Shown here: in pieces, positions 51,501-61,921 of the stretch
Layout: each line of letters opens with the position of its first letter
Position numbering within the stretch: the stretch's first letter is position 1
Assembly (NCBI GenBank): GCA_013398615.1
Contig: VZSR01000514.1
Coordinates: 5,229,979-5,293,978 of the forward strand
From: Brachypodius melanocephalos
Lineage: Eukaryota > Chordata > Aves > Passeriformes > Pycnonotidae
Reading direction: 5' to 3'
DNA length: 64,000 nt
Notes under the pieces: generated by a model
Databases searched by the model: none
Told to the model about the DNA's origin: nothing
The model's input: only the letters and a program-made list of their open reading frames with translations
Program-made: the position numbers and the translations under genes

Positions 51501-54500
51501 TTGGGGGCTGCTTAGCATTTAAGAGAGGGAAGGCTGTTCTTTAGTTCATGTATGAAAATGTACAATACTTTATATCAATTATTTGGCTGATTGCTGGAAG
51601 TGCATTGGAGTGAGGGGGCACTGGCTAGTTCTGGCCTTCACTAATGGGAACATTTCAGAATGCGGATGGTAATTAAAGTACAGAATGCGGAAAATTAGGC
51701 CAAAATTGAATAGAATGAATAAGTATGTGTTCTGTTGTGCAGATGTTGGAAATAGATTATTTTGGATACCTCTTTCTATCTACATCTTATTTGGTTACCG
51801 TGTAAAATTCGGTCATACACCATGTAGATTGTTTCTCTTCCCATTACTTTCTCTGTTTTTATGTTGTGATGTATCTGTATAGGTAGTAATTTAGCAAAAT
51901 ATCCTGTCTGCCAGGTGTGGGAACTAGCTGATTGTATTGTAATACCAGATCATTACTTAATTCATATGCAACCTAGCCTAGCACATGGAAAGCATTATAA
52001 ATCTATTTACAGTGTGGCTGGTCTGATGATAACATTGTATTAAATTCCCAGGTGAGGCAATTTAAGCAATTGCTTTGCCATGTGTAGGCCATGGAAATTA
52101 ACTTCTCATATGCTTTAGTAATAGAGGAACTTCATTGGTATGCTCAGATTAGTGGTATAGCAGAATTCTTACAGTCTGGTTACGTGTACCCTGCTTCACA
52201 TGTAGAATCATACAGGGGGGTGGTACTGCAGATCACAGATCTTAATTAGTTTAAGCTGAGTTAATTCATTTCAATTCTAATTTAGCTGGGCTTCCCTATG
52301 AACACATTCAGTTCTATTGGGAAATGTTAAGGCTTGGGTCAAGTAGACAGATTGTTTAAAGCCAAATTGCCAGACAGAACTGAGCAAGTGTATCTGTTTG
52401 AACAGGGCTTTAAGGAAATCACCCAATCAGTATGCAAAAATCCTGTTCATAAACCAGGAGAGATCTGCCTGGAATCAGAAATTCTTCCTTGTCAGAAGGT
52501 CTGGGTACTGCAGTACATTTAAAACAGCCCCTGAAACTTTCTGGGTGCTGAAGTTCTTGCAGAAAGTAGCTTAACCCTTTTGTGTCTCTGTGTTTGGGCA
52601 AATGCTATGCTCAAATGCAAACACATTCACTGAGCAAAACCACTCATGTGCTTAGACTTTTTGTCTAGGTATATACAAGAAAATATAAAATACAAGGAAA
52701 ACTTCTATATATGACAGAGCTTTCCAGACAAAAAACTGCACATAGAACCTCTTAAACCTATATTGAGCTGCCCAGAAATGCCTTGGATTACAAACTCTGT
52801 AAAGCTTCTGTCTTTTCTAGAAACATACATATAAAGTACCAGTAGACAGTGGTAACTGACAACTAAGACTAAAAATGTTGACAATTTCTTGATTTGCCTG
52901 GTTAGCTTATGTATAGAAGTCATTAACTATTTATAAAATGCATTATGAATTGGGTTCCTTCAAACTGTAGCAGAGTGTGTGACATTTCCAGCTCAAACTA
53001 TCATTCTTGCATTTGGCTAAAGTGTATATTTATAAACAGCTGATGGTTATGAACTGAAAAATAAAAAGAAATATTTTCAATATACTTAATTATTGAGTTC
53101 AGACAAGCTGAACTAATCTTGATAGCCACACTTAAAAGTGTTAGCTAATAATACTTTAATAAAAATAAGAATAGTATTTCAAGATATTGATATTTTGGAC
53201 AAACCTTGAAAGAATAAATGAACGCTTTAGTTCAAAGACCTTTCCTTTTATATTATTGATTCATTTGGTAGTGAAACTGTGATCAGAAGTAGTATCAAAT
53301 TATTTATTGATTATGGTAAAGAGTTACACCTAATTGTAGCTGAAGCATTATTTCTTTTAATAAAATTTCTGATTTTCAGAGCATGACAGATTATTACAAT
53401 AAAAGAACAATGACACAAACATTTGTTGAGTTCAGTGGTGTTGATAATAAAGGATTATGAAGGGTCTCTAAAAATTGAATTGCTATTAACATTTATTTCT
53501 TTCCCATGAAGTATATTCTTTTTCCTTTCTCCCATGCAGGCTCTTAAGAATGAGAATATCATCCAGTTATATCTTTCAAATAAATGATGTGTAACCAAGG
53601 ACCATTTCAGTCCCTACTATTATTAGGAAGCTTGTTCACTGGAGAACAAGCTCATGAAGCATCATGCTCCTCATCTCAGTGTAATAATGATAAACACATT
53701 CAACACTAACGGGATCAATGGGGCTGAGTCATTTTGTGAAATTGGGAGAAACTGTACAGCTGAACTACTAGACCTCAAATGAGGTCTTAAGATTGAATCA
53801 TAATCAGAAAAGATTTGATATTTATTGACATATATTTGTAATTTCCTTCCTGGCTTGATGTGTATCAAATAAAAATAGGAAAATAATGTAATTGAGCAAT
53901 CTATGCCAATTTGTTGGCTTTTTGGTGAGAAAAGAGAAAAACAAAACCTATCTCCATATGATATTCTTGCATACTGTGGAGTGTTTTAGTCCCCCATAGT
54001 GATGAAATGAATAATTTAAACAGGCAGCTCTGATACCACAGCCTGTTTAAAGGTTCTCATTTCCTTTAATGCTGTGTGGACTACTTTAGCTTGGTTAGTA
54101 TGAAACTGTGACAGCTGAGATCTCCAAAAGATTTGGCACAATTCACCTCTTGCCGTGGGTCCATGGTCCAAGGCTTTGTCCTTCCTACTTACATCTGTAG
54201 CTTTAGGATATGGATCTGAAGGCTTGCAAGGGAATCACAAATGTGTAAACATTGTAGCGATCAAGTTGGTAATAAAAGGGAGTTATGCAGCAGAACGAGC
54301 TAAAATGTTTTGCTCTGAGGTGACCCATACAAGGCTTACTTCACTGCTAGGTCTCTTGCATAAAGGGTGACCCACTTCCAAACACCTCTTTGTTACAAAG
54401 GTGATGAATTTCCCTGTGCTCAGTATAATTTCTAGTGTTTTTTTTCCTGTGCCTCAGTCCCAAGCACAAGTTTTGGCATGATGGCCCAAGCAGGGAAGGT

Positions 54501-55520
54501 TTGGGGAGGGATTCATTTTTTCTGAGTTCCTACTGGTGGTTACTATCATGGCAAGGTGTGAGGAAAGCCCCCTCAATAAAGGAAGGTCCTACAGCTTAGT
54601 TTTTGTTACTCTTGAGTTTCTTCCTCTGATGAGGTGTAAAAATTGCCATAAGTACTCTCAAAAAGAAAAAAAAATTAGATGTTCTCACTGTGGACTTCCT
54701 CATTGCTCCGTTGAATCTTGTGCTACCTTGGTAATCATCACACATTTGTTTTCCATTGCTTCACACTTGATCTAGTTTAGAATCAACATAATTATCAGTT
54801 CAAGAGCAAATCTGGTGCTCATAAGCTGTGAATTTACTCAATATTCTGTCTGTCATAATGATCCCATGGATGACTGTCTCAGTTTTGTGGTGTTTACATG
54901 AACTGCTGAAAACCAATGTTTCTTTGTGCTGTTATTTTCTGTCCTTTCTTTCACCCTTTAATTTCTGATCCTTTCCCATCAGCCTTAGCAGCATAGAAAA
55001 CCCTTGTTAATTTTTTACGTCTTTAAATTGAATCAGGTATGTCATATGTGTGTTGTTCAGGTTTGGGTTTTGTTGTTTTTGTTGTTTGTTTTTTTAATAT
55101 GGGAAAAACTCAGTCTTCCTTTCCAATCTAGTGCTGCCATTGCTGTTATGTTGTATTCTGTGGCCTGCTGGCAAGTGTTCTTCAGAAAAATGCATTTAAT
55201 TCCTGCACTGGCCTTTTTTCAATGCTTCTGCTATTAGTGTATATTGCCTCCCATGTTACATATCTCGAGCTTCACAGAAGCTGATTTCATTGCTGCAATG
55301 TTGAGGGTGTGACTGTCTTAGAAATACTGTAGTATTTGCCATGCAGATTTGTTAAGGTACACCAGTTGAAGAACTTTGTACTAACTTTCACATGCAGATT
55401 TTTCTCTTTTTTTTTTTAATCAAATAGGTATCCATTAGGGGGCTCTCGAGGTTTAAGATGATCAGATACCAATGGCTTCGGAGCTTTACTTCCTAACCCT
55501 TTTTTCTTTTTGTTTTACAG
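51501..55520 (+). other. VTI1A intron 3, final part
   Basis: This is 4 kb of AT-rich intron leading to the T-rich acceptor of exon 4. No exon or element was recognised. Confidence 0.8.
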
Positions 55521-55598
55521 AAAAGGTCACGAATCGCCTACAGTGATGAGGTGCGGAATGAGCTCCTAGGGGATGACGGGAATTCCTCAGAGAACCAG
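55521..55598 (+). CDS. VTI1A: VTI1A coding exon 4 (residues 89-114)
   Basis: The exon is 78 nt and in phase 0 at both ends, with a TTTTACAG acceptor after a strong T-rich tract and a GTAGGA donor. It encodes KRSRIAYSDEVRNELLGDDG and then NSSENQ. This is the end of the Habc region and the acidic, flexible linker before the SNARE motif. The sequence appears identical to mammalian Vti1a as remembered. The weaker donor (GTAGGA) next to a downstream microexon is worth noting for splicing. Confidence 0.97.
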
Positions 55599-58500
55599 GT
55601 AGGATGCTAATCAAGAAGCCGTAGTGGGTGGCTGGAGGGTGAAGGAGGTCACTGGCACACTGGGCTTCTCAAGCTGCTCCTTAACAGTATTAGCAACAAC
55701 TCATGTGGAAGTGATACTGTTTAATGCAAAGCTGAGGTCTTAATCAACTTCAAAATGTTTCTTGGAGATCTTACATTTAACCCTTTAACTTGTGATCACT
55801 GTCTGCTATCTCAAAAAAAATCTTTTCTTCTCTTTTCTTTATTATTTAGTACTTAAGAAATAACTTGAAACACGCTGTTTGCCGACAAAGCCAAGGTCTT
55901 CACCTCAAACGCATGTAAAAGGAATAAAAAAGTACATAATGCAGCTTTGATAATAATGCAGTATAATTAAATCAACACTGGCAGGCAAAACAAATGAAAG
56001 TGCGCTCTCAGAATCAGGCAGTATCCCACTCAGTTTCCTTGTGTGACTCCTTCTTTAACCAGATTTTCTCTCCTTGTACCAAAACCACAAGTTGTAGTAA
56101 TAAGAGTGTGCTTTCATAATGCATGTTGTACTAGGATGCAGAGTGCTATCCACCTCCTTTAATGAATGAAAGCTTGATAATCCCGAGGCTTTTTTAAAAT
56201 CTTGTACCCGTACTGTTGTTCTGCATACTACAGTGAGGATCCTGCTAGACTATCAAAAACTGTAAAGGCAATGCTTTATTCCGAAGACCTTGACCCACCT
56301 GTTAATACTTTTTTTTTTTTTTGGGATGGAACTTGTTTGGCAATCTGTCTGAAATGAGGATGTTTCTTTTCTTTCTGAAATCTATGTTATCAAAGTCTTG
56401 TATTTTTTATTTAAAGTTTTCCTACAGGTCATATTTTCTCTTCTGGCCAGATAGAATCCAAATTATTTTGCTAATGAAAGAAAAAATTGTTTAAATGTTT
56501 ACTTGATAAATGTGTTATTAAATAAGGAAATGGATCAGAACAATGTTCTGAAAATTTTTTGTATCTTCTACACTCAGTATAGGCTCAGCTCCACTAAGGA
56601 TAGAAAAAATAAAGACTTACCTGGTTCAAAGACTTTCAAAACACAGACTCCATAACCCCGATCATATAGAGTATTTTAAACATGCTCTGTAAGTTTTAAA
56701 CTGTAATAGACTTTAATTAATATATGAATGAAATTAGACACAGGATACATTATCTGAAGACATAAGACTGGAGTATAGCAGCTCTGATATCTATATGAAG
56801 GCTTAAATTTGAGGGACATTAATCTTCATATTTACGTATAATAGAAAGGAGAGATTCTGAAATTTGAGTAAAATGAAGAGGAGTTTTTATATCTAAATAA
56901 TGAATTTATGGAGAAGATTATTTTTATGAGAAGCGTTTCACAGTCTATATGTCATGATTGTAAATGCAGTCCTGTGAAAGTGTTAAGATTCTCATTTTAT
57001 TTCTCTTAAGGTGCTGCTACTTTTACATTTCAAGAAAAAAAATGTGTGAATTCAGACATTAAAGGGCAATTGTGATAAGAAGCTTTACTTATAACAGAAT
57101 ATCTTATGTGTAGGGATGAGATAAAATATTTTATTTTCACTTTTTATAGAATGTTTAAATAACTGGTTCATGTGAGCACTTTTTGTGACTGATGATCTTT
57201 TTTCCAAACTTGGTGAAAGAGACGTGTTCTCATCTCATGGAACTGAATGATACCTTCAACCATTTGTCAGCTTGGGGCTTTTTCTTCCAAATGACCACTA
57301 ATTAAATGGAAGAAAATTTTGGCTGCTGAAGGACTCTTGTATTTTTTAAGTAATCAAAATCCTTTTCTATAGCCCAACTTGAAATTATTACCTCTGTACT
57401 TTTTCAAGTTCTTCATTCCTTTCTTGAAAAATATAATAGCACCATAAAGGATTTACCTAATTTCTTTTAAATATGTGGATGCCAGTATTTAAAAAATGCA
57501 TTATGTATTGTGTTTTTTCAATAATAAATGTCACATTCTCTTTCTCTTACTTAATATCTTTATTTATACCTGTATGTATATACATGTACCTAGGGGCGCA
57601 AGCAGTTAGTGCAAAAACTTCAGCTGGTATTGAGCTTATTAGAATGTACAGCTTTCAAAATGAAGTGTAAGGTTTGGGTACTTACCAGGCACTGAACATG
57701 AGATACTGTCGTGTTTAACTCAGTAAGCTCAGGTCTAATATGTTTTCACTCCTATACATGATTATATCAATAGAAAACTTGGAGTAAATGGTGAAAGGAT
57801 GCTCAGGTATAACTTAAAGCCATATAAAATATTTGAAGATGTTTCAAATGCTTGCTTTTGTTTTGTCTGATTGAAATAAATATAGGTACATGGACTGATC
57901 CTGACCCTAATATAGTAGGATTTTTACTTCTCAATCAGTTTGGATTAGGTTAAATTAGTTTAACTGAAAAATGGTGGGTTTGTTTTCCCCAATTCAGTTA
58001 CCAACTGTGAAAGGGGAGAGAAAGGATTCCTTTTCTGACAGAGGAGGTGTTGAAAAAAGTTGCCAGTTCAGAATTGCTTCTGTACCAAACCACAAATATT
58101 GGTAAAATCTGCCAATAGAAATATTCAATACCTGGGTAGTCAGGGTTGTTGCCCAGAGGCAAACCAGGGATAGGAGTTTTTGGTCTTTATCATTGTGATA
58201 AACATTTGCATAATGTTTTTGGTGGAGAGAGAAGACAAAAGGAACCTAAAGCTTGCTGTCTTTTAAGACCATATTAAAAACTTGAAATAGAACAGGTCAC
58301 TATTGGAAAAATAAATTATCTGGATCTTTTCCTCATTTAGCTTCTCTTTTTTCAGTTGAGTTTCAAAGGTACAATTACAGCAAACCACAGCCAAGTTATA
58401 AGTTGTAATGAAGAGGATGATAGGTATGAGTTTCCAGTTGTTCTCTCAGGAAGAAAGAGATTGAAGCATAACTAATGGTGATTTGTCTTTTGTCTTCATT

Positions 58501-59677
58501 TTCCTAATGTGTCTCACAGAAGTAGCAGCCATTGTGTCTAGATGGCACTTAAAATAACTTGGAATACAATACCAAAATATAACTGCTTTTACCAGATAGA
58601 CCATATAGAAATTTCCTGTAAGAAGTTGTAAGAATTATACAAGTCTGCTATTGAAAGCTTCTTTTGAAATAAATGCAACTTCTTTTCATGACACAGGTAG
58701 TGACATAGTGCTCTTAATGCACCCAGAGTTCAGTAAAGTCATTGCTTAACATATGTTAATTTCTTCTTAATTTGAATCATGCAAATGTAGTCAGATGAGG
58801 CGCTCAGAGGTTGAAAATCAAGAACTGTCCCTTCTTGCATCAAAAAAAAAAAAATACCCTACCTCACAAACCCAATCTCAAAAAACTACTCTGTGCATTG
58901 GGTTGTTATTTGTTTTCCAAGAGTGATCTTAAACAGGCTGTTGCTTTCAAGTCTTGTTTGTTGACCTGGCCACCAACAAATAGCAAATCCCTTGAAAGTT
59001 CTGAGTTTTTCAGTGCAGCGATACACTACCCAAAGTTGTGGCTTTACTTTAATAATAGTAGAACTGTTTTTTGTAGCAATTTGTATGGTTTGGGGAGGTA
59101 TCTATTGGGTTAAATCAGAAATCTCTCTCGACTGAAATTATGTGAGGTTAAATATTATCAACTTTCTTGATGTGTAACAGTGTTCCTTTCTCTTTTGCAG
59201 CTATGTTCGTTAGTAAGTTTAAATAAATTCACATTGGTTTAAACTGCATATCCGTATGCCCATACATTCTATACGTGATTCATGGTGAACAAATATTTTG
59301 TGTCTACTTAATTTCTGACTACAAAGTTGTGATAATATTAGATTTGGGCTTGCTGTGCATAAAGTGTGTCAAACTTCAGCTACAGACCAGGGGGTGAAGT
59401 TGGTCAATTTAATTCGCCAAGATCTAAAGAAGGTCGGTATCATTTCATATAGCCCTGGCAGAGCAGATCATTACCAGACACAAATCTCTTCGTTACATGC
59501 CGAGGGTTTATAGCAAAATAAATAGACTGTCATCATAAGTTCAGAAAATTGTGTGTTCGACCCACGATAATGTGTAAAGGGCGTTTAATAGAGTTCAGCA
59601 TTTATTCGTTATCTATATGCGGACAGAGACGGCGGTGGCGTTATCAGCTTTTTAAAAAAAATTCGGTAGTTTTCTGT

Positions 59678-59687
59678 GTCACGTGAC
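59678..59687. promoter_or_regulatory. GTCACGTGAC palindromic E-box (CLEAR-type motif)
   Basis: This is a perfect 10-bp palindrome matching the motif bound by TFEB/MITF and USF-type bHLH-zip factors. It sits 12 bp before a Z-DNA-prone alternating tract. It is present as sequence; its use is unproven. Confidence 0.5.
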
Positions 59688-59698
59688 AGCCTCGCGGC

Positions 59699-59730
59699 CA
59701 CACGCGTGCATGCACACACACACACACACA
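59699..59730 (+). repeat. Alternating pyrimidine-purine tract ending in (CA)n
   Basis: Thirty-two bases alternate perfectly between pyrimidine and purine. They include ACGCGTGCATGCA and then nine CA units, a sequence type that readily adopts Z-DNA. Confidence 0.9.
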
Positions 59731-59833
59731 ACCCATCTCACTCCCTCGCTCTCTGTGGTGCAGTTTTGATTTTAGTCACAGCAGAAGGCTTAGCCACAAG
59801 AGATTCCACTGGTTCAAACCAGCGTAAACCAGA

Positions 59834-59855
59834 TTTTTTTTTTTTTTTTTTTTTT
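59834..59855 (+). repeat. Poly(T) run, 22 bases
   Basis: This is an uninterrupted run of 22 T. No attached mobile element was recognised. Confidence 0.9.
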
Positions 59856-61900
59856 AGCCTACAAAGGAACAGATTACCTCTTGTATCGAATTCTGTATTG
59901 CAAAAAGAAAAAAACCCCCAAAAAGAAAACAATAATCTTTGTTTCAAAAATATGCTGATTATTGTAACCTAAAATGGTGGCTGCACACGGCTTAACGTTG
60001 TTTACAGTTCAGGAGTAAGCATAATAAAAATAACGTTTCAGAATAGAAATGTAAAAGTAACACATTTTCATCAAGAGCATTGTTAAATGGGGGAAAAATA
60101 CATCTTTTGTTAATTTGAATGAATATCTTTCAGCCAATGTTAAAAAACCCCAACCCTCTCCCATTACTTAGCTTAGCTGCAAATCCCATGCAGAGCTTAA
60201 ATTCAGCCATGCAGCACAAACAAGATAGAACATTTTTGTTTGGGACCTATTGAAAAAACAAATGTGCAGCATTTTAAAACTCTCATTGATTATAGCAGGG
60301 TGGCATGCCCAGACGGGCTCTATTGCGGGAGAGTCGTTTTAAACTTTGGCCCTTTAAGTATCATAGCCAACTGAAGAATGGTGGCCTCAGAAAGAAAAGA
60401 TAGCTGTGTGATCAACTCCCAGATCGTCTCTTTCTAAAGAGCCTTAATGTTTGCCTTTTTGGGAAAAAAAGGGGGGGAAGAGCTGGAGAAAGAGACCAAT
60501 TTATGATAGGCCAAGCACTTGAATTTCAGCGCTGGTTTGGCCGGCTGTGCAGTTTTCTTTATACCAAATTCTAGCAAAGTTCCTTTAGCTGGGTGCAGAA
60601 GAGCTGGCCCAGTTCAAGTCGGGGTGGTGTAGGAGCCCTCCTAATTACATCTCGTTAGAGCCTCTTGTCCTTTTTGCTAACGGGATGAGGAGAACCTTCA
60701 GTGTTAGGCGAGCCATATGAAACAATAGAGAATAATGGAGGTTCTTTTGTTTCCTTCATGCTGGTGAGACTTTATTAGAAGTAAACATTCTCAGCTTACA
60801 CATGCGTTGAAAATTAGTGTTATGAAACTGTAGGTGAAGTATCAGCATAAACTGAGATAATTGTGTAGCTGTTGTAATTTTGAACTGGAATCAGTGAAAG
60901 AACTGTAATTTTTTATAAAAGGCCATTCTTGTGCAGGTATTTGTTGTGAGTAATTATGCATTTTGTTCCAGTACGAATAATTTATCTGTCTCTTTAAGGA
61001 GCGAGTATATTGCAACGTTGATAATCAGGCTGGAGTTTTATTTAGTTTTATAGTAAAGCTGCCAGAGCAGTATTAGTGTTTGGTTGTGTTGATTTACAAG
61101 CATAAATAAATAAATATAAATTTATATACTATATAAGCGAACACACATACTCTGTGTGTATATATAAACACACTATAGTGATCTGGATCAAGAACCTGGA
61201 ATGGGTCTTTTCTGAGGGAAATATATTTCATGTTGTTCTCTATTCCTTTGTCTATCTTTAAATATGCAATTCAATAAATCATAGTTCTGAGCCATTTAAC
61301 TAAGCTGCTTCATTTTTTTTTACCTGGCAAAACCTCTCAGTATGAAGTTCAATAATAAAATTAAATAATATAGTTACAGTAGAACTCAGGTATATAAAAA
61401 TTGAAATACTGAAATACATGCTATAAAGATGCAGTCATCTATTAATAAGTTAGATCTAGTAGTAAAATAGTAAAAAAAAAAATCAGTTGTCACAACTAAA
61501 ATATACAGAAAACATTCTGAAAACTTGTATATACAAAACCACTTCAGCTGTACAATCTTCGAAGAGAGGAATAGTAAACTTGTTTTTTTCTTTATAATAT
61601 AGACTTCTATGAAGTCATTCCCCTTTATTTCATGATGGTGTCTTAGATGTGGTTTAAAAGAGAATTTCACACTATTCTCTTTGTTTAATGTGACAGTGTG
61701 AGAAAGTGATCTTTATTCGTTCAAAAAACTCTGCATGTAGTCTATGTTTAGGTTCTTTTAATGTGTTTGTCTGTGATTTTTAAATGCTAAACATGTAAAC
61801 AGATAAATTGTCAATGTTAATTCTGTATCCTGTCACACAACTGATCTTTCTTTCCTGCCATTTCTTTCCTTTTTATCTTTTTTGTGCGTTCATGTTGCAG

Positions 61901-61921
61901 TTGATAAAATTACGTGAAGAG
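61901..61921 (+). CDS. VTI1A: VTI1A coding exon 5, 21-nt microexon (residues 115-121, LIKLREE)
   Basis: Exactly 21 nt lie between a GTTGCAG acceptor and a strong GTGAGT donor, encoding LIKLREE in phase 0. This heptapeptide sits between the NSSENQ linker and the SNARE motif in the long form of mammalian Vti1a. From the literature as I recall it, the longer form (Vti1a-beta) is brain-enriched and differs by a seven-residue insert next to the SNARE motif. I infer that this exon is that insert. Because it is in phase, skipping it would give a shorter, in-frame protein. The upstream tract is rich in TTTCTTTCC-type pyrimidine stretches with TGC triplets at 61856-61858, 61885-61887 and 61896-61898. 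This arrangement is typical of neural microexons. Confidence 0.93.

Larger units (their letters stand above)
59380..61080. promoter_or_regulatory. Candidate conserved regulatory block in VTI1A intron 4
   Basis: The block is complex, retains scattered CpGs and has clustered transcription-factor-like words. These are a CACGTG E-box palindrome (59678-59687), CTAATTAC homeodomain core (60641-60648), AACAAT SOX-like core (60721-60726) and TAATTATGCA homeodomain/POU-like word (60951-60960). It contains no open frame that I recognise. Its role as an enhancer, for VTI1A or for the downstream neighbour TCF7L2, is inference. Confidence 0.35.
55599..61900 (+). other. VTI1A intron 4
   Basis: This is 6,302 bp. 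The stretch 55830-56300 and the block 59380-61080 keep more CpGs and complex, non-repetitive sequence than the rest of the introns. The right end is a long pyrimidine tract before the microexon. Simple repeats are at 59699-59730 and 59834-59855. Confidence 0.85.

Noticed and set aside
60301..60320. Possible p53-type double half-site
   Set aside because: One half reads TGGCATGCCC, but the adjoining half has GG in place of the required A/T core, so the match is too weak.
60914..60922. TATAAAAGG as a possible TATA box in intron 4
   Set aside because: It is an isolated match in AT-rich DNA with no initiator or transcript evidence nearby.
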